NCBI GenBank assembly: GCA_041179245.1
Contig: JBEGTT010000011.1
Location: 1-34,763, forward strand
Reading direction: 5' to 3'
From: JBEGTT01 sp041179245
Lineage (GTDB): Bacteria; Pseudomonadota; Gammaproteobacteria; Burkholderiales; Rhodocyclaceae
Length of the DNA: 34,763 nucleotides
The notes beneath the pieces were generated by a model. That model saw nothing but the letters and a program-made list of their open reading frames with translations, did not search any database and was not told the origin of the DNA. Below are positions 1 to 7,800 of the stretch, one piece after another. Numbering within the stretch: the stretch's first letter is position 1; each line of letters starts with the position of its first letter. The position numbers and the translations under genes are program-made.

Positions 1-25
1 GTAAGCACCCGGCAATCCCGTATTG
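1..25. repeat. IS66 terminal inverted repeat, tnpC side
   Basis: GTAAGC followed by ACCCGG at the first base of the window. It pairs imperfectly with the repeat at 2361-2385; about half of the 25 positions match, with the conserved outer GTAAGC intact. TnpC ends 32 bases inside it. Confidence 0.75.
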
Positions 26-32
26 ATTTTGT

Positions 33-1550
33 TTATGCGTTGTTTTTTGGTTGCCAGAGATGCGGCAGGAGTTCGTTGATTTTGCTGTTTGGTTGGGTTG
101 GCAGACGATCCAGAACATCCTTCAGATAAGCGAAGGGATCGTGACCGTTAAGTTTGGCTGATTGAATCAGACTCATGATGGCAGCAGCACGTTTGCCAGC
201 GCGCAGACTTCCCGCAAACAACCAGTTCTTTCGCCCAAGGGCGATTGGCCGGATGCGATTCTCAATCCAGTTGTTGTCGATAGGTACCTGTCCATCAGAC
301 AGGTAATGAACCAATGCTACCCAGCGCTTTAAGCTGTAGTCGATTGCCTTAGCGGTAGCCGTACCATTGGGTACCAACTGCCGTTGTCGGATTAACCAAG
401 CATGCAGATCATCAGCAATTGGTTTGGCGGAGCTTTGCCGTATTCGCCATCGCTCATCAATCTCAAGTTCAGCCACTTCCCGCTCAACATCGTAGAGCTT
501 GCCGAAGAATTCCAGCGCTTGAACCGCAATTTGGCTTTGATTGCTGGCGTGCAAATCAAAGAACTTCCGCCGGGCATGCGCCATGCAGCCGGCCTCGGTT
601 AGGCCTTTGGCCAGCAGCGCTTTATAACCCGAGTAGTCGTCACAAATCAGCGTGCCTCGCCAATCACCCAGAAACTCTTGGGCATGTTTGCCCGCTCGGC
701 TTTCGGCGAAGTCATAGACCACCGCCTTCATTGGATCAAAGGCACCGGTACTGTATGACCACAAATACGCTCGGTGAGTTTTACCTGCGCCGGGGTCTAG
801 CATCGCAACCGGGGTTTCATCGGCATGCAGCACTGGGTGACTGAGCATTTCGGATTTCAGCGCATCAACCAACGGTTGCAGGCGAACGCCCATCTGGCCG
901 ACCCACTGGGCCAAGGTAGATTGCGGAATCGCTAAACCAGCTCGTTCAAATATGCTTTCCTGGCGATACAAGGGCAAATGATCGAGATACTTGGCCACCA
1001 ACACATGAGAAAGCAACCCCGTGGTCGGAATGCCCTTGTCGATCACATGCGCAGGCACGGGTGCCTGAACCAGTGTTTCGCATTGGGCACACACCCATTT
1101 GCCACGGATATGGCGTTCAACCGTAAAAGTACCGGGGGTGTAATCGAGTTTCTCAGCAACATCTTCGCCAATACGCTTCATCCCACAACCGCAAGAACAT
1201 ACGGTTGATTCAGGCTCGTGATGAATGTCCGTGCGGGGAAGATTGGCAGGCAATGGTTTGCGCTTAGCTTGTTCTTTGGCGGGAGCGGACGAGGAGTCTT
1301 CTGGCGCTAACTGCGCCAATTCTTCTTCGATGGCTGAAATGTCAGCAGCAATGGTTTCGCCGAATAACTGGGCTTGTTCAGGCGACCATTGTTCGGCTTT
1401 GGCGCCATAACGTTGCCGGCGGTAATACGCTACTTCTTGGGTCAGCTTATCGATCTTGGCCTGGCGCCAGTGGAGTTCTCGGTCTTGCTCAATGAGCAGA
1501 CGACGCAATTCATCGGCGCTGAATTGGTCAAGGTTTGGCGGTAAGCTCAT
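33..1550 (-). CDS. tnpC: IS66 transposase TnpC (DDE)
   Basis: This is the main transposase of the IS66 element, 505 residues, close to the family norm. In order it shows an N-terminal coiled leader (LRRLLIEQDRELHWRQAKIDKL), a cysteine-rich zinc-binding segment (CSCGCG and CAQC), the DDE catalytic core with HADETPV and LICDDYSGY supplying the two aspartates, and the conserved DNNWIENRIRPIALGRKNW block with the glutamate. The C-terminus matches the small IS66 C-terminal domain. The start MSLPPNLDQ is preferred over an upstream in-frame ATG (1595) because it matches the usual N-terminus and puts no extra charged leader in front. No disruption is visible, so the element may be active. Confidence 0.93.
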   Translation of the reverse strand: MSLPPNLDQFSADELRRLLIEQDRELHWRQAKIDKLTQEVAYYRRQRYGAKAEQWSPEQAQLFGETIAADISAIEEELAQLAPEDSSSAPAKEQAKRKPLPANLPRTDIHHEPESTVCSCGCGMKRIGEDVAEKLDYTPGTFTVERHIRGKWVCAQCETLVQAPVPAHVIDKGIPTTGLLSHVLVAKYLDHLPLYRQESIFERAGLAIPQSTLAQWVGQMGVRLQPLVDALKSEMLSHPVLHADETPVAMLDPGAGKTHRAYLWSYSTGAFDPMKAVVYDFAESRAGKHAQEFLGDWRGTLICDDYSGYKALLAKGLTEAGCMAHARRKFFDLHASNQSQIAVQALEFFGKLYDVEREVAELEIDERWRIRQSSAKPIADDLHAWLIRQRQLVPNGTATAKAIDYSLKRWVALVHYLSDGQVPIDNNWIENRIRPIALGRKNWLFAGSLRAGKRAAAIMSLIQSAKLNGHDPFAYLKDVLDRLPTQPNSKINELLPHLWQPKNNA

Positions 1551-1618
1551 GACTGCTATTTTACCATTTAACCCTCTGTTTCTATGGCAAAACACAAGCC
1601 AAAAAACAGCAAATAACC

Positions 1619-1948
1619 CTAAATTACGCTGATCGTGCTGCCATCAGCAAGGTTTCTCCAGGGCAACCCCAAAATCAGCGCATCAAACTGTTGGCGCGTC
1701 AGCGCCAACCTCGGTTTCCCTGAACCCCAGTGAAATTTGCCTTGGTTCAATCTGCGATTGGCTAACCAAATTCCGTAACCATCATGAACGAGTACTTTCA
1801 TCCTGTTGCCTCGGCGGTTGGCAAACAAGTACGCAGTGTGCGCCCTAGCTTCACCAAATACTTGCACCACCTGAGCCAGAATCGAGTCAGTTCCCGCTCG
1901 CATGTCCAGAGGCGTTGTTGATAACCACAAGGCATCGACTCGAATCAT
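1619..1948 (-). CDS. tnpB: IS66 accessory protein TnpB
   Basis: A 109-residue protein of the IS66 Orf2/TnpB family, needed for transposition in IS66 elements although its biochemical role is not settled. It begins MIRVDALWLSTTPLDMRAGTD and contains the hallmark block with NRRGNRMKVLVHDGYGIW, followed by FHW and the QFDALILGLPW C-terminus. The start ATG (1948-1946) overlaps the TGA stop of tnpA in an ATGA arrangement, indicating translational coupling; a longer open frame to 2002 exists but overlaps tnpA and lacks the family signature. The gene looks intact. Confidence 0.92.
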   Translation of the reverse strand: MIRVDALWLSTTPLDMRAGTDSILAQVVQVFGEARAHTAYLFANRRGNRMKVLVHDGYGIWLANRRLNQGKFHWGSGKPRLALTRQQFDALILGLPWRNLADGSTISVI

Positions 1949-2349
1949 CTGAGCAAATCGCTCAACCAAACTGCACAATCGGTAGCGCTGTGTTCTGGCC
2001 ATTCGATCTTGATCGTGGTGTTGCCGCGTTTGACCTCAATCCGTATATCGCGCTGCTCAGAAATGGTTGGTGCAATTTGAATCGGAATAAATGCAGGCTC
2101 TGGAACTGCCGCCAACCTTGATCCGACAGAAGCTTTCGATACACCCCGATCACGCATCCAGCGGTGTACTAAATTTGGATTAATGTCGTTAGCTAAAGCA
2201 ATCCCCGAGATTGACGCCCCGGGTTGCGCGCAGGCATCAACCACTGCTTGCTTGAATTCCTCCGCATGCTTACGCTTGCGTAGAACAGATTTCTCGATTT
2301 CCATAGTGCCCACTAAGTCGTTGTAGTGGAGACTATCTTCCCTATCCAT
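1945..2349 (-). CDS. tnpA: IS66 TnpA (Orf1), HTH protein
   Basis: First gene of the IS66 element, 134 residues. Residues about 20-70 form the helix-turn-helix of IS3/IS66 OrfA proteins (RKRKHAEEFKQAVVDAC, then GASISGIALANDINPNLVHRWMRD), expected to bind the element ends. The C-terminal part is the variable TnpA tail ending WLSDLLR. The stop codon overlaps the tnpB start. The assigned ATG at 2349 sits 36 bases inside the terminal repeat; a second in-frame ATG at 2304 (MEIEKSVLRKRK) is an equally reasonable start because neither has a strong ribosome binding site. Confidence 0.88.
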   Translation of the reverse strand: MDREDSLHYNDLVGTMEIEKSVLRKRKHAEEFKQAVVDACAQPGASISGIALANDINPNLVHRWMRDRGVSKASVGSRLAAVPEPAFIPIQIAPTISEQRDIRIEVKRGNTTIKIEWPEHSATDCAVWLSDLLR

Positions 2350-2360
2350 GCCCCCGAAAA

Positions 2361-2385
2361 ACAGATGACTTCACCGCAGGCTTAC
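2361..2385. repeat. IS66 terminal inverted repeat, tnpA side
   Basis: The reverse complement reads GTAAGCCTGCGG at its outer end, matching the IS66 consensus start and the repeat at base 1. It supplies the stop codon and last codons of the interrupted gene at 2371-2706. Confidence 0.75.
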
Positions 2386-2706
2386 GACTGAACCACCATG
2401 TTTCTTAAATGCCATCAGTGCGGCATACCCTTGTGCTGCACTGGCAGAGAGATTGGCAGAATTCATTTCGTTAAGATGTTTTTCTACGGCAAGCGTGATC
2501 TCTAGACACTGCCCTAGTGGGTAAGGTTTGTTGTTTTTGGTTGGCCGGAGACAACTCATTTTTGGATCAAGTTCGGCTCGAATCCCTAAAAACAGAGATT
2601 CAAGCCCATCCAAGACCGGGATGAGTAAGCGATGTGTCAGATCGTCCTCAAACGCCCAATTCATAACACGGGGTTCGTTTGGCAATAACGGCTTAAGCTC
2701 GTTCAT
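2371..2706 (-). pseudogene. Unrecognised gene cut by the IS66 insertion
   Basis: An open frame of 111 codons starting MNELKPLLPNEPRVMNWAFED, with a purine-rich stretch (AGGGCGG) about 13 bases before the ATG. I do not recognise the family. The first 106 codons or so lie outside the IS element; the last residues (VSLR) and the stop come from the IS66 terminal repeat, so the original C-terminus has been replaced. The protein is soluble in appearance, with no signal peptide or membrane segment, and has a conserved-looking block around PLGQCLEITLAVEKHL. It could be a genuine gene now truncated. It lies downstream of the glycosyltransferase gene on the same strand, after a weak hairpin. Confidence 0.5.
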
Positions 2707-2790
2707 GGCAACATCCGCCCTGTTGCTCTCACCGGCCTCACGTGCTTACCAATATAAATTCCTGCAACATTTACACCGCCAACCCGATTA

Positions 2791-2808
2791 AAACCGCAAA
2801 ATTTGCGG
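2791..2808 (-). terminator. Weak hairpin after the glycosyltransferase gene
   Basis: On the minus strand CCGCA, loop AATTT, TGCGG is followed by TTTT, about 60 bases past the stop of the gene at 2870-4744. The stem is only five to seven pairs, so termination may be partial. The rest of 2707-2869 holds no gene I can support. Confidence 0.4.
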
Positions 2809-2869
2809 CTCAATTTATGTCCACTGATTTAGTCTCAATTATTAAACCCAGCCGCATTAAGCAGCATGC

Positions 2870-4744
2870 CTACTTCGCCTGCAGCTCTGCTTTGATTTGG
2901 GAACCATCAGACCAAACTTTACAGAAACCCGGCTGGTGAGGGACTAAATTGCCCGCACCGTCACTAGCTAAATTGGCTTCAATATAATCAAGCGCCAGAA
3001 CGGGGTCTGACATCGGAATCCCAATCCCCAGCAAGTCGTACTGCCACCAGCGAACACGCTTTATTCTCTCAGTAAGTTCCGGTGAAAACCGTTCCCTTAT
3101 TAACTTCGCTGGTACGCCACCCACAATAGAGAATGCCGGAATATCTTTGGTAACAACGCTTCCGGCGCCAATAATTACGCCATCCCCAATCGTGACGCCT
3201 GTTTTAATCCTAACCCCAGCACCAATCCAAACATCATTGCCAATCGTGGTTTGTTTCAATCTCTCGTATTGCTCAGTTGGTTGGTCATCAAATGGAGCTG
3301 CAAACAGTGTTTCGTAAAAGAAAGGGCTGGTAGTTAACCCACTGCTTGGGTGCTCTGACAAAATTGCAACGCCATCTCCTATCGAGCAGTATCGTCCAAT
3401 TTCTGTGTGGTACAACTTCGCCCCTGGGGATACGTAGGAAAAAGCCCCCCCCTTAAAATTCAGCATGGCACATTCCCACGCTTTGAATGGGCTTTCCAGT
3501 AATACCTGCTCCTTAAATACCGTTCCCGCCACAAAACTTAATGCGATATGGGAATCTCTTGCAGCCCGTACTGGTATAGCCAATGGGGCATCTTGTAGTT
3601 TCATTTCGTTTTGCATTTCTTGTAACTTTTTAAATACTGCACCAACAACCCCTTCCCACACCAAATCTGCTTGGCACCTAAAAACTAAAACTGAGTTATA
3701 CCAATAGGAATCTGTTCGCTCCAACCCCCAACGCCAATCGGGTTGATGAGGGAGCAATAGCCATACAGGCTTACCCATAGCGCCAGCAAGATGGGCGACA
3801 CTGGTATCAACGGTGATTACTAGATTTAATTGCTCAATCTCATTACAGGTATCCAAAAAACTTGAGGTCCCGTTAATCGGGCATTCCATTTGTTCTGACA
3901 GACCAGCTGCACTAATTTCTGCTGACAAGTCCTGGGCATTCAAACTCACCCAATGAATGTTAGGTAACCCAAACAGTGGTTTTAATCGTTCTAACGAAAG
4001 GCTGCGTCGTGCATCCCCGCCATGGGTTGGTCTGCCTCGCCAGACAATTCCAACTTTTAATTGTTCTGATTTCTGACGCGATGCTGTAGGGAGTGCCGAC
4101 TTCAAATATGGCGGAAAGCCAAATTCCTTCTCAGAACTCAACGCCAACAAATACGGGATGGACATCAAATGAGTATGCCTCGTTGCATCCGATGGCACTA
4201 CATTTGACTCAATAACTTCACATTCCCAGTGTTGGGATACAAACAGGCTCAGCAGCTGTTTTGGCACTTGCAGATATAGTTTTTTACAGCGGCCAATTAA
4301 TTCAGGTATCCAGCGCACAAACTGGATTGAGTCACCAAATCCTTGTTCAGCTTGCACAAGAACAATTTCATTTGGCTCACTCGCAGGCGTCCATTCGGGA
4401 AGCCCTGTTTGAATAGGTTGCCCTGGAAGCTTCTTCCAGGCTTTACGGTGTTCAAATTCTTTATAGCCTTCTCTTATTTTCCCTAAGAGAAGTAGCATCA
4501 GTGCGTAATTCCACCGATGTTCTGATGAATCTGGATTCATCTTGATCGCTTGGCGGTAGTCATCTAATGCTTCTTCATTCTTACCAAGACGCTTTAAGGC
4601 ATACGCTCGATTGGCGTACGAACGGGAATTTGTTGGATCAAGCTCAATACATTGACTGAACTTGAGAAGCGCCGACTCAAACTGCCCTAATTCACAGTCT
4701 CTGGCAGCCTCTTTTTCTAAAGAAATATATTTATCTGACGGCAT
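2870..4744 (-). CDS. TPR-glycosyltransferase-acetyltransferase fusion
   Basis: A 624-residue protein with three parts. Residues about 5-100 are TPR repeats (KNEEALDDYRQAIKMNPDS is typical). Residues about 125-375 match the glycosyltransferase domain often joined to TPRs, with AEQGFGDSIQFVRW and the C-terminal block VDTSVAHLAGAMGKPVWLLL then PDWRWGLERTDSYWY. Residues about 395-600 are a left-handed beta-helix acetyltransferase of the CatB/xenobiotic type: hexapeptide repeats (IGRYCSIGDGV, TIGNDVWIGAGVRIKTGVTIGDGVIIGAGSVV), the likely catalytic histidine in SEHP (H465), and GGVPAKLIRERF. It probably builds and acetylates a surface glycan or glycoprotein; acceptor and sugar are unknown. The start MPSDKYIS is chosen because the longer frame to 4810 would translate through a transcription terminator. 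It lacks a clear Shine-Dalgarno. The gene lies directly downstream of the RTX/S-layer-like gene, which is a plausible target. Confidence 0.85.
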   Translation of the reverse strand: MPSDKYISLEKEAARDCELGQFESALLKFSQCIELDPTNSRSYANRAYALKRLGKNEEALDDYRQAIKMNPDSSEHRWNYALMLLLLGKIREGYKEFEHRKAWKKLPGQPIQTGLPEWTPASEPNEIVLVQAEQGFGDSIQFVRWIPELIGRCKKLYLQVPKQLLSLFVSQHWECEVIESNVVPSDATRHTHLMSIPYLLALSSEKEFGFPPYLKSALPTASRQKSEQLKVGIVWRGRPTHGGDARRSLSLERLKPLFGLPNIHWVSLNAQDLSAEISAAGLSEQMECPINGTSSFLDTCNEIEQLNLVITVDTSVAHLAGAMGKPVWLLLPHQPDWRWGLERTDSYWYNSVLVFRCQADLVWEGVVGAVFKKLQEMQNEMKLQDAPLAIPVRAARDSHIALSFVAGTVFKEQVLLESPFKAWECAMLNFKGGAFSYVSPGAKLYHTEIGRYCSIGDGVAILSEHPSSGLTTSPFFYETLFAAPFDDQPTEQYERLKQTTIGNDVWIGAGVRIKTGVTIGDGVIIGAGSVVTKDIPAFSIVGGVPAKLIRERFSPELTERIKRVRWWQYDLLGIGIPMSDPVLALDYIEANLASDGAGNLVPHQPGFCKVWSDGSQIKAELQAK

Positions 4745-4762
4745 CTTACAAACGACAAAATT

Positions 4763-4793
4763 AAAAAACCCCACCCCCTTGTGGGGGCAGGGT
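4763..4793 (-). terminator. Strong rho-independent terminator after S-layer-like gene
   Basis: Minus-strand stem ACCCTGCCCCC, loop ACAA, GGGGGTGGGGT (about 11 pairs including two G-U wobbles), followed by TTTTTT. It lies between the surface-protein stop codon and the downstream glycosyltransferase start, so it should strongly reduce read-through into that gene. It also rules out the longer start of the downstream gene. Confidence 0.85.
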
Positions 4794-4805
4794 TGATTTA
4801 TTATT

Positions 4806-4826
4806 TTCAACCCTTACAGGGTTGAA
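4806..4826 (-). other. Nine-base-pair hairpin after the S-layer-like stop codon
   Basis: TTCAACCCT, loop GTA, AGGGTTGAA forms a perfect 9-bp stem nine bases after the stop of the surface-protein gene. It lacks a T-run, so it is more likely an mRNA 3'-end stabiliser or processing structure than a terminator. It stands just upstream of the strong terminator at 4763-4793. Confidence 0.6.
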
Positions 4827-4834
4827 TCAACAAA

Positions 4835-7800
4835 TTAAACGAAACAAGCAGTAGTGAAGCTCGTTGCAGTGACCCCTGTAATAAGGATTGCAACGTCGGC
4901 TACTGTAAAGGCACCATCGCCATCAACGTCAACTACTAGCATCTTAGAGCTATCAGTATTCGTTACGAGCAATGCGGTTGCATTAGCACCACCAGTAAAC
5001 TTAGTGCCCGCTGTACCATTTGTGCTGTTAAACAGACCTGTGAGTTCTGCTGTTGTATCAGCAGCCGCAAAGTTAGCAGCACCTGATGCAGATGTCGCTA
5101 CTGTCAATGTACCCGTCATTGTGAAGTCCAAAAGGTCTCCAGAAGCTCCGTTCAATACAAGATCAGTAATTGTATCGATAGCTGCAGCTGTTACACCATT
5201 AGAGTCTGAGGCAGTGGTGTAAACAAAGGTATCGCTACCAGTACCACCAGTCAAACTATCATTCCCAGCGCCGCCGGTAATGGTATCTGAACTAGCACCA
5301 CCATCGATAGTATCCGCACCAGCTCCACCGTCGATCGTATCAGCATATGCACCAGTCGTAATTGTCTGTGCATTAGTCGTAGCAGTTACGTTGAACTTAG
5401 CAGCTGAGCCAGTGAAGGTCTGAGCAGCAGTTGCCAAACCAGTCACAGTGATCGTGTCGCCAGACGAACCACCGGCAACCGTTACATTGCCTGTACCTGC
5501 AGAAACTGAACCAGTGTTGTCTGCAATATCGCCAAAGGTAACATTTATCGTACCTGAGTTGGCACCAGTTACAGTGTCAAACACAGTTGAAGTACTGGTG
5601 ATTGTCGTATTCGCAGCTGCAGCATTTTCTTGCAGAACAGTTGTCAGGCCATCAGTTTGTGCATTGCTGCCCAAAACAATAGTACTTACACCCTTCAATT
5701 GCAGCAATTCAACGCCAGTTACGTGAGCAAAGTCTGCGTCAACCAAAGTTGTCGTAGCTAAGCCCAAGGTGATTTGGTCAGATGAGCCACTACCACCAGC
5801 GATTGTTGCTTGAGCCAAGAAGGCGTGAGCATTAACTGTGCCGATAATAAAGGTATCTGCACCAGTACCACCTGTCAGCGTATCTGCAACTGTGGCATTA
5901 ACGGTAATGCTGTTAGTGCCATTAGCTGTAGTCACGTTGAAGGCTTCTGTCTGACCTGTCAGGTCTAAAACGATGCTGTTCGAGGTGAAGGTAATATTTT
6001 CAATACCTGTCAGATTTGCATCTGTTGTCAGTGTCGCTGTACCAGCTGTTGCAATATTCAGGGTATCTGTACCAGACCCACCGTAGATGGAGTCTGATGC
6101 ATCTAGAGTGGACGTATCAGCAGAAACTGTATCATTACCAGCGCCCATAGTTACTGTCATGTTACCAGTGCCAGTAATATCAACAGTGTCAGCACCTGAG
6201 CCTAGTGTTACGACTGCATTACCACCTGTTGTTGCAGTAACGTCAAATGCAACATCAGCACCAGCCAATGAAGTTACGCTAGCCAGCTTCACAGCTACGT
6301 CAGAAGACTGAAGAAGACCGTTACCGTCCAGATCAAGAACTACTTGGTTAGTCGCTGTATTGAAGTAGTACTGACCCTTAACGCTTGACAATAGAGACAT
6401 CGCATCTGAGTTAGAAGCAGACGAGCCCTTGTTGGTCAGATCCCATGTAGCACCGACTCCAGTTGCAACAGTAATACGTACTGTGTCTGAGCCTGTTGCG
6501 AAGTCAGAAATGGTGTCGTATGCAGCATTGGTTGAAGCGGCAGTGGCCGTTGCAATACGGAATACGTCGTTACCAGTACCACCTGTCAGGCTATCAGCAC
6601 CCAGACCACCTACCAAGCTGTCGTTGCCAGAACCACCAGCAATCGTATCGGCCTTCGCACCACCGGTCAGTGTGTCGTTACCAGCACCACCTGTGATTGA
6701 GAAGAAGTAGTCAGTGTCTGTAGAGCCAGAAGCATCAACTGTGAAGCTGTCGTTTGCATCAGTGATCACAGAACCACTTACAGTGAATGTTACGTCTGTG
6801 TTATCTGTGCTGTTGTCCGTTGCATTGATTGTCAATGAAACTGCATCAGCATTTTCAGCACCAGCCGTGTCACCACCGTTTGCGTTCAATACTGTGAATT
6901 GTTCAACACTTGTTACCTTGAACAGATCGACAGTACCTGTTACAGCACCACCGGAGTTGTCCAGCAACAATGTGTCAGTACCTGAACCACCATGCAATTC
7001 ATCAGCAGCAGTCAAATATGTAGTACCAGACACCTTAAATGTGTCGTTACCCTGACCAGCATCAACTGACTCATTTGCAGCTTGTGCAATCACATAAGTA
7101 ATGCCATTTGTAGTTCCAGTTGCATCAACTGTACGTGCAGTACCTGCTGCCGCCAGATTAACTGTTGCAATACCAGACGTATTGAAATAGCTAGACAGTG
7201 TTGTTGTCGCAGCAGCGTCATTCAGTGTCAGTGTTTCAACGTTTGAAACGTGCATGAAAGCAACGTCAGTAACACCCGCATCTGCAGAGATTGTGTCGTT
7301 ACCAGCACCACCATCAACGGTATCTGCGTATGTCAATGCAGCAACCATAACGATAGTATCTGTACCTGAACCAGCCAGAATGCTATCTGCACCACCAGCA
7401 GAGCCAACGATAGAGTCGTTACCGGCGCCACCGTTGATGATGTCGTTACCAGCGCCACCCTTCAGGGTATCAGCACCAGCACCACCAGTAAGGTTCAGAA
7501 CTACTGTTGCAGTAGAAACAGATGAACCATCAACTGACAGATTTTCATAGTCAGCTTGCATTACGTTTGATGCGTTAACTGTACCTGCATCTAGTGCTGA
7601 ACCATCAACTGTCAAAGATGTTGCGTAGTCACCCAAGGTCAGCGTGATGTCTTGACCTGCTGGATGTGTACCTGCTGCAGCATCGTCACCGCCATCAACG
7701 ATCGTGATGCTATCAACCTTAGTGATCAGACTAGCGAACGTTACAGTCGCTGAGTCAGCTGTCAGGTTGATAGAGTCTGTACCTGTACCACCAGTGATTG

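Larger units (their letters stand above)
1..2385 (-). mobile_element. IS66-family insertion sequence, complete
   Basis: Three minus-strand genes in the IS66 order tnpA-tnpB-tnpC fill this element. Both ends carry IS66-type terminal repeats: the plus strand begins GTAAGCACCCGG at base 1, and the reverse complement of the other end (2385 backwards) begins GTAAGCCTGCGG, so the first six bases and an inner CGG agree. IS66 elements usually duplicate 8 bp of target. The flank after the element is gactgaac (2386-2393); its partner would lie before base 1 and cannot be seen. The window starts exactly on the element boundary. Ends are inferred from the repeats and are not confirmed by a target duplication. 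Confidence 0.88.
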
